Below, one piece after another: positions 9,940 to 21,984 of a DNA stretch of 64,000 nucleotides; within the stretch, counting starts at the first letter, position 1; each line of letters begins with the position of its first letter. The notes under the pieces were generated by a model, which worked only from the letters and a program-made list of their open reading frames with translations, did not search any database and was not told where the DNA came from. The stretch comes from Nematopogon swammerdamellus (Eukaryota > Arthropoda > Insecta > Lepidoptera > Adelidae): positions 16,517,741 to 16,581,740 of the forward strand of contig OX336348.1 in assembly GCA_946902875.1 (NCBI GenBank), read 5' to 3'. A program made the position numbers and the translations under genes.

Positions 9940-12900
9940 ATGAGCCCAAACTCGAGGGGGTTATTAGTAACGGTTGAAGAGTTCCACTGTACACCTCCTG
10001 ACTCCATCATCAGACCCTCGTCACCAAGTGTAATGGTAGAAGTACGGGACGCTCGTCCAAACCAACCATATGAGCCCCTAACTCGAGGGGGTTACTAGTA
10101 ACGGTTGAAGAGTTCCACTGTACACCTCCTGACTCCATCATCAGACCCTCGTCACCAAGTGTATTGGTAGAAGTATGGGATAGGACACTCGTTCAAACAA
10201 AACAAATGAGCCCAAACTCAAGGGGGTTACTAGTAAAGGTTGAAGAGTCCAACTGTACACCTCCTGACTCCATCATCAGACCCTCGTCACCAAGTGTATT
10301 GGTAGAAGTATGGGACACTCGTCCAAACCAACCATATGAGCCCCTAACTCGAGGGGGTTACTAGTAACGGTTGAAGAGTTCCACTGTACACCTCCTGACT
10401 CCATCATCAGACCCTCGTCACCAAGTGTATTGGTAGAAGTATGGGATAGGACACTCGTTCAAACAAAACAAATGAGCCCAAACTCAAGGGGGTTACTAGT
10501 AAAGGTTGAAGAGTCCAACTGTACACCTCCTGACTCCATCATCAGACCCTCGTCACCAAGTGTATTGGTAGAAGTATGGGACACTCGTCCAAACCAACCA
10601 AATGAGCCCAAACTCGAGGTGTTTACTAGTGACGGTTGAAGAGTTCCACTGTACACCTTCTGACTCCATCATCAGACCCTCGTCACCAAGTGTATTGGTA
10701 AAAGTATGGGACACTCGTCCAAACCAACCATATGAGCCCAAACTCGAAGAGGTTACTAGTAACGGTTGAAGAGTACCACTGTACACCTCTTGGCTCCATC
10801 ATCAGACCCTTGTCACCAAGTGTATTGGTAGAAGTAAGGGACACTCGTCCAAACAAACCATATGAGCCCAAACTCGAGGGGGTTACTAGTAACCGTTGAA
10901 GAGTTCCACTGTACACCTCCTGACTCCATCATCAGACCCTCGTCACCGTATTGGTAGAAGTATGGGACACTCGTCCAAACCAACCAAATGAGCCCAAACT
11001 CGAGGGGGTTACTAGTAACGGTTGAAGAGTTCCACTGTACACCTCCTGACTCCATCATCAGACCCTCGTCATCAAGTGTATTGGTAGAAGTATGGGACAC
11101 TCGTCCAAACCAACCAAATGAGCCCAAACTCGAGGGGGTTACTAGTAACGGTTGAAGAGTTCCACTGTACACCTCCTGACTCCATCATCAGACCCTCGTC
11201 ATCAAGTGTATTGGTAGAAGTATGGGACACTCGTCCAAACTAACCATATGAGCCCAAACTCGAGGGGGTTACTAGTAACGGTTGAAGAGTTCCACTGTGC
11301 ACCTCCTGACTCCATCATCAGACCCTCGTCACCAAGTATGTTGGTAGAACTATGGGACACTCGTCCAAACCAATCAAATGAGCCCAAACTCGAGGGGGTA
11401 CTAGTAACGGTTGAAGAGTTCCACTGTACACCTCCTAACTCCATCATCACACCCTTGTCACCATGTGTATTGGTAGTAGTATGGGACACTCGTCCAAACC
11501 AACCATATGAGCCCAAACTCGAGGGGGTTACTAGTAACGGTTGAAGAGTTCTACTGTCCACCTTCAGACTCCAACATCAGACTCTCGTCAGCAAGTGAAT
11601 TGGTAGAAGTATGGGACACTCGTCCAAACCAGCCAAATGAGCCCAAACTCGAGGGGGTTACTATACTAGTAACGGTTGAAGAGTTCCACTGTACACCTCC
11701 TGACTCCATCATCAGACCCTCGTCGCCAAGTGTATTGGTAGAAGTATAGGACACTCGTCCAAACCAACCATATGAGCCCAAACTCGAGGGAGTTACTAGT
11801 AACGGTTGAAGAGTTCCACTGTCCACCTCCTGACTCCAACATCAGACCCTCGCCAAGTGTATTGGTAGAAGTATGGGACACTCGTCCAAACCAACCAAAT
11901 GAGCCCAAACTCAAGGGGGTTACTAGTAACGGTTGAAGAGTTCCACTGTACACCTCCTGACTCCATCATCAGACCCTCGACACCATGTGTATTGGTAGAA
12001 GTATGGAACACTCGTCCAAACTAACCAAATGAGCCCAAACTCGAGGGGGTTACTAGTAACGGTTGAAGAGTTCTACTGTCCACCTTCAGACTCCAACATC
12101 AGACCCTCGTCACCAAGTGTATTGGTAGAAGTATAGGACACTCGTTCAAACAAACCAAATGAGCCCATACTCGAGGGGGTTATTAGTAACGGTTGAAGAG
12201 TTCCACTGTACACCTCCTGACTCCATCATCAGACCCTCGTCACCAAGTGTAATTGTAGAAGTACGGGACACTCGTCCAAACCAACCATATGAGCCCCTAA
12301 CTCGAGGGGGTTACTAGTAACGGTTGAAGAGTTCCACTGTACACCTCCTGACTCCATCATCAGACCCTCGTCACCAAGTGTATTGGTAGAAGTATGGGAT
12401 AGGACACTCGTTCAAACAAAACAAATGAGCCCAAACTCAAGGGGGTTACTAGTAAAGGTTGAAGAGTCCAACTGTACACCTCCTGACTCCATCATCAGAA
12501 CCTCGTCACCAAGTGTATTGGTAGAAGTATGGGACACTCGTCCAAACCAACTAAATGAGCCCAAACTCGAGGGGTTTACTAGTGACGGTTGAAGAGTTCC
12601 ACTGTACACCTTCTGACTCCATCATCAGACCCTCGTCACCAAGTGTAATGGTAGAAGTACGGGACACTCGTCCAAACCAACCATATGAGCCCCTAACTCG
12701 AGGGGGTTACTAGTAACGGTTGAAGAGTTCCACTGTACACCTCCTGACTCCATCATCAGACCCTCGTCACCAAGTGTATTGGTAGAAGTATGGGATAGGA
12801 CACTCGTTCAAACAAAACAAATGAGCCCAAACTCAATGGGGTTACTAGTAAAGGTTGAAGAGTCCAACTGTACACCTCCTGACTCCATCATCAGACCCTC

Positions 12901-15245
12901 GTCACCAAGTGTATTGGTAGAAGTATGGGACACTCGTCCAAACCAACCAAATGAGCCCAAACTCGAGGGGTTTACTAGTGACGGTTGAAGAGTTCCACTG
13001 TACACCTTCTGACTCCATCATCAGACCCTCGTCACCAAGTGTATTGGTAAAAGTATGGGACACTCGTCCAAACCAACCATATGAGCCCAAACTCGAAGAG
13101 GTTACTAGTAACGGTTGAAGAGTACCACTGTACACCTCTTGGCTCCATCATCAGACCCTTGTCACCAAGTGTATTGGTAGAAGTAAGGGACACTCGTCCA
13201 AACCAACCATATGAGCCCAAACTCGAGGGGGTTACTAGTAACCGTTGAAGAGTTCCACTGTACACCTCCTGACTCCATCATCAGACCCTCGTCACCGTAT
13301 TGGTAGAAGTATGGGACACTCGTCCAAACCAACCAAATGAGCCCAAACTCGAGGGGGTTACTAGTAACGGTTGAAGAGTTCCACTGTACACCTCCTGACT
13401 CCATCATCAGACCCTCGTCATCAAGTGTATTGGTAGAAGTATGGGACACTCGTCCAAACCAACCAAATGAGCCCAAACTCGAGGGGGTTACTAGTAACGG
13501 TTGAAGAGTTCCACTGTACACCTCCTGACTCCATCATCAGACCCTCGTCATCAAGTGTATTGGTAGAAGTATGGGACACTCGTCCAAACTAACCATATGA
13601 GCCCAAACTCGAGGGGGTTACTAGTAACGGTTGAAGAGTTCCACTGTGCACCTCCTGACTCCATCATCAGACCCTCGTCACCAAGTATGTTGGTAGAACT
13701 ATGGGACACTCGTCCAAACCAATCAAATGAGCCCAAACTCGAGGGGGTACTAGTAACGGTTGAAGAGTTCCACTGTACACCTCCTAACTCCATCATCACA
13801 CCCTTGTCACCAAGTGTATTGGTAGTAGTATGGGACACTCGTCCAAACCAACCATATGAGCCCAAACTCGAGGGGGTTACTAGTAACGGTTGAAGAGTTC
13901 TACTGTCCACCTTCAGACTCCAACATCAGACTCTCGTCAGCAAGTGAATTGGTAGAAGTATGGGACACTCGTCCAAACCAGCCAAATGAGCCCAAACTCG
14001 AGGGGGTTACTATACTAGTAACGGTTGAAGAGTTCCACTGTACACCTCCTGACTCCATCATCAGACCCTCGTCGCCAAGTGTATTGGTAGAAGTATAGGA
14101 CACTCGTCCAAACCAACCATATGAGCCCAAACTCGAGGGAGTTACTAGTAACGGTTGAAGAGTTCCACTGTCCACCTCCTGACTCCAACATCAGACCCTC
14201 GCCAAGTGTATTGGTAGAAGTATGGGACACTCGTCCAAACCAACCAAATGAGCCCAAACTCAAGGGGGTTACTAGTAACGGTTGAAGAGTTCCACTGTAC
14301 ACCTCCTGACTCCATCATCAGACCCTCGACACCATGTGTATTGGTAGAAGTATGGAACACTCGTCCAAACTAACCAAATGAGCCCAAACTCGAGGGGGTT
14401 ACTAGTAACGGTTGAAGAGTTCTACTGTCCACCTTCAGACTCCAACATCAGACCCTCGTCACCAAGTGTATTGGTAGAAGTATAGGACACTCGTTCAAAC
14501 AAACCAAATGAGCCCATACTCGAGGGGTTTACTAGTAACGGTTGAAGAGTTCCACTGTACACCTCCTGATTCCATCATCAGACCCTCGTCACCAAGTGTA
14601 TTGGTAGAAGTATGGGACACTCGTCCAATTCAACCAAATGAGCCCAAACTCGAGGGGGTTACTAGTAACGGTTGAAGAGTTCCACTGTACACCTCTTGGC
14701 TCCATCATCAGACCCTTGTCACCAAGTGTATTGGTAGAAGTAAGGGAGACTCGTCCAAACCAACCATATGAGCCCAAACTCGAGGGGGTTACTAGTAACC
14801 GTTGAAGAGTTCCACTGTACACCTTCTGACTCCATCATCAGACTCTCGTCACCAAGTGTATTGGTAGAAGTATGGGACACTCCTCCAAACCAACCAAATG
14901 AGCCCAAAACTCGAGGGTGTTACTAGTAACGGTTGAAGAGTTCCACTGTACACCTCCTGACTCCATCATCAGACCCTCGTCACCAAGTATATTGGTAGAA
15001 GTATGGGACACTTTTCCAAACCAACCATATGAGCCCAAACTCGAGGGGGTTACTAGTAACGGTTGAAGAGTTCCACTGTCCACCTCCTGACTCCATCATC
15101 AGACCCTTGTCACCAAGTGTATTGGTAGAAGTATGGAACACTCGTCCAAACCAACGATATGAGCCGAAACTCGAGGGGGTTACTAGTAACGGTTGAAGAG
15201 TTGCACTGTCCTCCTCGTGACTCCGTCATCAGGCCCTCGTTACCA
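9940..15245 (-). repeat. 130-bp minisatellite array I
   Basis: About 40 tandem units of 130 bp (some 131-133 bp). On the plus strand each contains GTTACTAGTAACGGTTGAAG, CTGACTCCATCATCAGACCC, a TTGGTAGAAGTATGGGACAC stretch and ACTCGAGGGGG. The array has higher-order structure: variants in about 10460-12160 reappear in the same order 2349 bp further right. Unit length is not a multiple of three and frames occur on both strands, so none of the 65-120 codon frames here is a gene. One edge joins helicase coding sequence, the other the element's 5' region. Confidence 0.95.
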
Positions 15246-15382
15246 AGTTGAAATTATCATAATATTGTATTGTCACGAGAACTCAATGTGTGTGCAAGTT
15301 TCATAAAAATCGGTTCAGTAGAAGTAGTTGAAAAAGTTGTCGCAAGATTTGAAACAAAGATAGTAACAAACAAACAAATATA
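15246..15382 (-). mobile_element. 5' region of Helentron-like element I
   Basis: Contains GTTGAAATTATCATAATATTG, a CACGAGAACTCAATGTGTGTG stretch, AAAATCGGTTCAGTAGAAGT and CAAACAAACAAATATA. The same sequence occurs reversed at 23325-23480 beside array II. Here it is cut at ATATA (15378-15382) by the DNA transposon and resumes at 20000. Confidence 0.75.
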
Positions 15383-15854
15383 AGGTGTTTCGCTGACCAT
15401 GTCATTAACTTCGGGAGGGTTACATACACACTCAAATAAACACTTTACGTAAAAAAAAATTTTTATAGGACCATTTTTTCTCCTAAGATCTCCGAACAAA
15501 AAATTTTCCTTCTTGCCAAACACGAAACGTAGGTTTCTAGTGAAACCTAGTGCGCGCGAAGTCGGCGGGCGGCGCGGTTCAAAGGCTTTCCTTTGACGGA
15601 AACCGCCTCCGAAGCGCTCGCTCGCCACGCCGCCGACGCGCTTGCATTGCATGCGCCCGCGCGCATGTGTCGCGCGCGGGCGGCGCGGCGCGCGATGCAT
15701 CCGTCTCAGTGTCTTAGCGGCGGTCCGCGAGAGAGCACATTATTTCGCAATTTCAAAATGCCGCCGCCGCAGCGCCGTATCGATTCACCGACGCGCGACG
15801 CGGATAAGGTGATGTTACCGAGACTCCAACTCCAATTGGAACTTAGCTGCTGCT

Positions 15855-16110
15855 GTGTTGATGTATGCGCAGCTAGACGGTGTGCGTGTATGTGGACGCA
15901 CCATCTTGGGAGCGGAGCAACGGTTCCGAGATTGGGGCGTCTTTATGCCTCGACTTGATTACGGAAGACAACGACTACTGGTGCGCATAGAAGAAGAAGT
16001 GCTGGACTTCTTTGACCGCCACCCCATGGCCAGCACTCGGGACACAGCCACAGTGATGCGATTGAGTAACACGTACGTACACGTACCCTTACATACACAC
16101 TATCCTCTCA
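15855..16110 (+). pseudogene. Helix-turn-helix transposase-like N-terminal fragment
   Basis: The frame contains RFRDWGVFMPRLDYGRQR, then VRIEEEVLDFFDRHPMASTR. This resembles the tandem helix-turn-helix DNA-binding region of Tc1/mariner-related transposases in insects (a ...G.F.P....GR.R... linker followed by E..vl..f...P..StR...). After about residue 80 the similarity stops where a copy of the 106-bp repeat begins (about 16110). No Asp-Asp-Glu/Asp domain follows. It lies within the TIR element and may be a remnant of its transposase, or a fragment from another element. Called on pattern alone. Confidence 0.4.
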
Positions 16111-16184
16111 CACAACAAACAGCTGTTCTGTGTTTCAACACGGTCATTGACCCCGTACAATGCGACTTACCTACTGTTTGAGAC

Positions 16185-17940
16185 ATTACGCTCTTTTTAT
16201 TTCTAACATGCAAAATTATTAGTTTGTTACCTCGCCGATTCGCTATGAAATTTGACTAAGTTATTCTTTATATGCTTTCAGATTATTTATTCTCTTTGCG
16301 TCAGATTTGATTTATAATCAAATCTAGTCGTTCAAACTCCACATTGCCCACCATACACGACGGGGACGTTCAGCTTGAATGTCTGGTGCCTAAAACTAAC
16401 GTGCGCATATCATTAAACCTATGTTAATCTATTACTTAGAGCTAATCTAGTACGCTTAATCTAACTGTAGGCGATCGACTCAAAGGAATTCAGTTTTTCA
16501 ACTTTCCTCGTGGAAAATCAACCTAGAACGACCTCCAGGAAATGACAATGCTACCAAGTGAGAACAGGGCCACAGCACTCCCCTTTACGTAAAAGTCGCA
16601 GTTAATTCCCCTCAAGTAGGTTTAAAACATCTTCCGAATCCACAGACCTTCTATTTTAGCTTATTATACTTAAACCTAAACCATGCATTTAATGTAAATG
16701 GGTTCTCCTTTGCGTGATACACTTTCCAGGTGAGTTACAGATAACAAAGAATACAGTGCTATCTTTCACTACGACCTGTCGTGTTTACGCTGGTTGTGAG
16801 AAATTCCTGAGCTCGTTCCGATGGTGGAAATTCTTTACAGCTGCATGGTAATGATGGTGATGTATCCTTTACCGCTGCGTAGCAATGTTGGTGATATATG
16901 TCGCACGTCACGGCGATGATTTGAAGTCTGTGAAACACTCAGCCAGATGATTTGCAGTTGTTCCTGTAATCATACGTCTAGGCCGCCGATGGCTATGAGC
17001 TAATTTCGCACGCCGTTTTTGAACAAAGTTGACGCTGTCCCTCGCTGCTAAGTTTGGTAACGCGTTGAGAACAATAGTACGCAACCGAGTAATTGTCTTA
17101 CGTTCGCGGATTAATAAATCGGCCGCCGAAATAAATTGACGCTTCGGTGGAAAACCGCACGCAATCGCGATCCTCGGAAGTGGTGAGTCTCGATGGAATA
17201 TTTTTACTTAAAACATGCAACTTAGCTGACAAACTCCTTTCGTTCCGCTCCCAGCTCACACGATCCTGCCAGGCAACCGCTCCTGTGATGTCTGCAAACA
17301 GCCTCACGCACTTAACCATCACTTCCATAAAAGGTCCACTCCTTCGCGAGTAACACAGTTAGAGGAGAACGGGCCTCAACTCATCGAACTGCAAAACGCG
17401 ATATCAAAGATTATTCCGATCCCGACTCCACGAAGACATCCGATCAATTCTCCCGCGCGATCCTCACTGTTCTGTTTCTTTCCCCCGTCAGCCTGATGAG
17501 CACACCTCCTTCTTTCCTTGCAAAAATGGCCGCAACAGTTCATGTCCCTAATTGGTAGAATATCTGTAGGCCACACCCCCAGTCCACAGCCATAATTTTT
17601 GTTTAGAATTTTTTTGTATCAATTCCTAGGCAGCCATATTGAAGTCGAAGGTTTTTTTATACTGTTATTTTTTTGAGATTGTGAGATTTTAAGAAATAAC
17701 ACTCAAAATTAGCCCATTTCTGAAAAGGGTCCATAATTTTTGTTGTAGACGACATTTATTGCCAAGAGTATCAGATTACAGAATCCTGACGCCAAGGGAA
17801 TTATTGGCACGTGTGTGAACCGTGTGAATTCAACATTCAAAAATATTTTAGATAAGAGGAAACAAATATTATAATCTTATATGAGAAGTGTGCCTATGGT
17901 GCAAATACACTTTGTACCAGGCGAACACATCTCATGTTAC
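16185..17940. other. Transposon interior, nothing recognised
   Basis: About 1.75 kb without a credible gene. Frames here are 60-80 codons, on both strands, without family resemblance. Sequence is of intermediate GC (for example TCGGCCGCCGAAATAAATTG near 17120) and not obviously repetitive within the window. Confidence 0.4.
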
Positions 17941-18225
17941 ACACAGATCTAGTGACCTTGTGAGTTGTGACTTACTTACAACAAACAGCTGTTCTGTGTT
18001 TCAACACGGTCATTGACCCCGTACAATGCGACTTACCTACTGTTACCCACAGATCTAGTGACCTTGTGAGTTGTGACGTACTTACAACAAACAGCTGTTC
18101 TGTGTTTCAACACGGTCATTGACCCCGTACAATGCGACTTACCTACTGTTACACACAGATCTAGTGACTTTGTGAGTTGTGACTTACCTACAACAAACAG
18201 CTGTTTAAACATAGTACGGTCATTG
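17941..18225 (+). repeat. 106-bp tandem repeat, three copies
   Basis: Units starting CACAGATCTAGTGACCTTG and containing AACAAACAGCTGTTCTGTG and CGGTCATTGACCCCGTACAA recur with a 106-bp period (AGATCT at 17945, 18051 and 18157). The first two are near-identical and the third diverges. A partial single copy lies at 16109-16184, and a very diverged trace at 19795-19860. Confidence 0.85.
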
Positions 18226-18970
18226 ATCCCCACGAGTCAGTAAGCTTGGATGCGAAATACGGCATCGTTTGTATGAGAACCGAGGTAGCCGCCAAAGGGG
18301 TGTGAAGTCTGAGGCGGGAGCGGCGGATGGAACGCCGTGATTGGCCGAGCGAGTAGGTAGCCAAGTGACGCCAGTCTTCCATACATTTAAACGGGATTCA
18401 TACAATAAGTCGCTCATTGTGTCGATTCGCGACGAATAGATGAAACGGATTTAACAATATTTAACCCTTCTTTACATCAAGGGAATAATAGAACTTTCTC
18501 TTAAATGAACAAAGGCAACGCCCCTTTCACAATTTTGCGAATTTGCAGATTTTCGCTTAAACACGATCATAGTTCTAAGTTCTGAGATACCTCGGATACT
18601 TTATTATAAATCTACAATTGTGTATTCCATAATTAAAATTATCAAAATGTATGCGAAAATAGTTAAGCATAAAGATTAACTTTTTTTAGGAAACTGATAC
18701 GGATGGCTCCATCATCGTAATAATGCTTCAGTTTGGTACCAGTGATGATGGGAGCCCAATATATAAATACTAAAATAAAACTACAATAAACTAAAATAAT
18801 AAAAATAATCAAGATCGATAAATACATTAAAAAAAATAAACAAACAATCCAAATAAAATAAAAAATATGAAGAAAAACCGGATTTAGACACATCAGCCAA
18901 GGCTGCCTGTCTAAAATAAATAAATATACCTAGGTGAATTAGGTACGTGCCTTGTCACCGATTCCCCCTA
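18226..18970. other. Transposon interior, nothing recognised
   Basis: Includes GATTGGCCGAGCGAGTAGG (a CCAAT-box-like inverted motif) near 18340 and AT-rich sequence with short tandem AAATAAA runs at 18770-18870. No coding similarity seen. Confidence 0.35.
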
Positions 18971-18974
18971 ATCG

Positions 18975-19095
18975 ATCCGGCTATACTGAATTGGATGGAA
19001 AACACGTAGGTACTACTTTTCATAGTGACTTCGACCGACATGTATTTAGTGCAGTGGTACCAACACGGGCGGGTTGAACCCTACCATCTACATAT
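18975..19095. mobile_element. Diverged SINE body fragment
   Basis: GGATGGAAAACACGTAGG, TTCGACCGAC and GTGGTACCAACACGGGCGGG followed by an AACCCTACCATCTA stretch match the middle of the SINE at 44743-45066. About 120 bp, diverged. Confidence 0.55.
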
Positions 19096-19727
19096 ACATC
19101 CTGTACATTTATATACGTTCTATACATTCTGAATCTCTGACATTAAAGACAAACGTTTAAACTATTAAGTCAATTATTTTTAATTGTCCTAAATATCCGC
19201 GATCTGATATTCCCGGTAGACGCATGACCTAAAGAAATTAATTCCTTTCTCCTTAGAGTCGCTCAAAAGTCAAAACCGGTAGGTACTGGTTGAATGAAAA
19301 AAGCGCGATAAACGAATATTGAACGAGGAAACCTGCTGAGGTTGACTAGAAGAAATGTCCTTTGGCAATAAGGCAGAATGCATGAAATATCTGTATACAT
19401 TTAACATACATATTTATCAATAAACAAAAAAAATTACAAGAGCTAACTGCATCCAACACAATAGTCGACCTACGGTGGGTAAGCAGAAAAGAGCTCTCCA
19501 TACATATTTACGCCGATGTTTGTTACTGAAATTCAAGCGAAAAATGCTATCAAATTGAATGAAAGTACTTACTCGTGAAAGGTGACTCCATCTGTGTTCA
19601 AGTTTGAATTTTTCGACGACTTTTTGCACCAAAGCACTGCACAATGAGGCATTTTGTGACAGACGCGCACGTTCGCTCCGCCTGAGCGGCGGACGGAGAC
19701 TAAGATCGGTCGCCGGCGCTAGACTGA

Positions 19728-19753
19728 CGCGCTGGCGCGTTTGCGCCAGCGCG
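19728..19753. other. Perfect GC hairpin
   Basis: CGCGCTGGCGC, a four-base loop GTTT, then GCGCCAGCGCG: an 11-bp perfect stem inside a GC-rich stretch (19660-19770) of the TIR element. No function can be assigned. Confidence 0.8.
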
Positions 19754-20030
19754 CGGCTACCCCTGTCCTCCTATGTATAGCGCATCCAGGCTTACTGACT
19801 CGTGTTGATCCCGTCCGTACACTGCAAGTTACCTACTGCTAATGGTACACAGGTTGATCTGATAATGTTTAGGTAACAAACATGTTTTGTTAAATTTCTC
19901 GAAAAGTAATGCTAAAAACATTTTTTTTTTGCGTAACGTGTTTATTTGAGTGTCTATGTAACCCTCCCGAAGTTAATGACATGGTCATCGTAACACCCTA
20001 TATACGGAGTCAAGCTAAATAAAACCGTTT

Positions 20031-20209
20031 AAAAATATAAAAACCGCCTTCAAAAATTTATTAAATAAAAAAAAATCGAACCCTAGAGTTGAAGGCGGTG
20101 CTAAAGAAGGCTACACAAATCACAAAGGATATCACCGCCTTCAACTCTAGGGTTCTATTTTTTTTTATTTCATACATTCAAAAACAGAAGGCGGTTTTTA
20201 TATTTTTTT
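20031..20209. mobile_element. Small foldback MITE
   Basis: About 180 bp with arms of about 80 bp: AAAATATAAAAACCGCCTTC on the left is mirrored by GAAGGCGGTTTTTATATTTT on the right, and AACCCTAGAGTTGAAGGCGG by its reverse complement. The loop is about 38 bp. It is inserted beside the terminal block of element I. No coding capacity. Confidence 0.85.
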
Positions 20210-21415
20210 AAATAGTTTTTTATTTCACAGTTATTTTTAGTAATTTTTTGCTATTAATGTACTCGGCGGAATCGCTCGGCCTTCGGCCTCGCGATTCCGC
20301 CTCGCTTTCCAATCTGATCTTGACCAAATTGAAATGGGACTACAAGGGGAGGCACCAGCATTCAAATAAAAAAAGAATGTTCAAAATCGGTTCACCCAGT
20401 CGAAAGTTCTGAGGTAACAAACATAAAAAAAATATTAAAAACAAAAAAATAAAACAAAAATACAGTCGAATTGAGAACCTCCTCCTTTTTTTGAAGTCGG
20501 TTAAAAAAGGCCTATAATTCCCAATTACCTATAACTGATGCTAAATATGCAGACCTAGTGTCTTTGTGTGGAACCAGAGCTATATTACGACAATACCATG
20601 ACTATTACCAAGCACTTCCTCACACTAAAAACCGTTCGAAAGTAGCTGACGATTCAGATTAATTGCCTTCTGTATTTTCCTATTATTTTAAGGCTTCAAT
20701 AAATAAAATACTTAAATATAAAATCGTTGCTATTAATTAACCAATCATCCATAGTTTATCATAGGTTATTCCAAAGAGCTTCAATTCGTCGCAGCGACTA
20801 ATTCAAGCTCTTTGGTTGAGACTGAGACTAATACCCAAACAGTTCACATTTTGCAGTAAGTATGCAGAATGGGCGAACGTACGTGCAGTATGGGCGAACG
20901 TGTATACAATAATCTGTTATCTATCTATCTATCTATCTATATTCTATATACATGTAAAGAAATGGTTATAACATTTTTTTTATTTTGAATTTTGCCGCGA
21001 CTCGTTCTGTCGGTATCTATGGGAACGATATAGCAGGGCTGTCAATGGTGGATAGTTTTAGACCTAGTAGATTATATTCTTTGGTTTTAGAGGTTATAAA
21101 AGTAAATATATCCTTATTAATTTGTTTAGATTATTAACCTATATAACATATATAAACCTTATTAATTTGTTTAGATTATTTAAAATAGATTTATAGAGCA
21201 CTTATCACTGTGAATAATAAACGTTAAATGTCGTTTCTTTGGTTACAGGTAAGTTTCCTTAGGTTCAGAGTGTTATTTATTGGGATATGTGGTATCGTCT
21301 TAGAATATAATTCATTGAAATAAAACTTTGGTTACAGAGCAACACGTCGTTTAATTCACTAATAACAGAAATAATGTTATAAAACGACATTTCTGTTTAT
21401 TGGAGTCGGTCAAGA
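20210..21415. other. Non-coding, small repeat remnants
   Basis: Contains a dyad around TCGGCCTTCGGCCTCG near 20277-20300. It also holds a lepidopteran MITE-like end with ACCTCCTCCTTTTTTTGAAG at about 20478-20505, a (CTAT)n run near 20920-20942, and a short tandem duplication of CTTATTAATTTGTTTAGATT at 21110-21190. No gene recognised. Confidence 0.5.
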
Positions 21416-21984
21416 ATGGAGAAGTTGCGTTTCAAATTTACGGTGTCGCCGGGGAGTGAGGGCAAATCTAATGTATTGGCCATAACCTCAGTAACAACGA
21501 GCGACGAGAAGGTATGTGCTATACCAGAAACATTACAAGCAGCTGGTCATCATAAAGGGATAATAAAAACATCGGCCTACAGTAAAGTGAAAAACAGTTT
21601 AATCTTTCAAACTCGAAGGGTTTGGATTACATTGACAGAAGAAATGAAAAAACCTACATTGATGAAGATGGAAATTTGCAATTTGGAGATAAGTTTTTAG
21701 AAGAAAAAAATATAGAGAAAGCTACCGCTGCGAGTGAAAAAGGAATTGATACATTGGAAAATTTGTTTGAGAAATTATTGGAAAATACACAGGAATCAAA
21801 ACAGCAAACCTTGAAATATATTGCAGAAAAGTTTGTAATTGAAAAGTTTGCAAGTAAAAATGCAAATGCCAAACAATGGATTGATATTTTTGAAAAAGAG
21901 TGCATACGCTTTGATGTCACAACAGATCTTGGCTTGCTTTGGAAACGAGACAAACCTTTCATAATGCCTTTCATAGCTTTGTGA
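21416..21984 (+). pseudogene. Gag-like or uncharacterised TE protein fragment
   Basis: Two frames (21416-21700, then 21622-21984) join at a frameshift near 21600-21622. The second is rich in Glu and Lys and contains LENLFEKLLENTQESKQQTL, then AKQWIDIFEKECIRFDVTTD. The AKQWIDIFEKE...F.. pattern resembles helical capsid-like (gag) segments of insect retroelements and their domesticated relatives, but I cannot name a family. No zinc knuckle, protease or RT follows before the next element. It could also be a fragment of a host gene. Confidence 0.35.

Larger units (their letters stand above)
15383..19999. mobile_element. 4.6-kb terminal-inverted-repeat DNA transposon
   Basis: The left end AGGTGTTTCGCTGACCATG and the right end (read inward) AGGGTGTTACGATGACCATG begin matching terminal inverted repeats of about 80 bp, both containing TTAACTTCGGGAGGGTTACA. 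The element is flanked by ATATA at 15378-15382 and 20000-20004. The uninterrupted site is preserved, reversed, at about 23332 in element II, which confirms the boundaries. Inside are a GC-rich block (15550-15780), a helix-turn-helix-like frame (15855-16110), 106-bp repeats and a SINE fragment. No DDE catalytic domain is recognisable. The superfamily is not clear to me; the 5-bp duplication and long repeats do not settle it. Confidence 0.75.
9448..20030 (-). mobile_element. Helentron-like element I with central satellite
   Basis: Read on the minus strand, the 5' region is at the right (about 20000-20030 plus 15246-15382, split by a DNA transposon), then the 130-bp array (9940-15245), then a helicase C-terminus (9527-9935), then the terminal block AATAAAACCGTTTAACTTAAAAG at the left. 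Element II (22394-30036) has the same plan on the plus strand. Most of the Rep/helicase coding region is missing and the satellite sits in its place. Helitron and Helentron elements of insects are known to carry central tandem repeats. Exact termini are uncertain because the end block also belongs to the foldback elements. Confidence 0.6.

Noticed and set aside
9940..15245. Many 65-120-codon frames on both strands in the 130-bp array
   Set aside because: The unit is not a multiple of three, frames appear on both strands, and they end at each phase change. They are by-products of the satellite.
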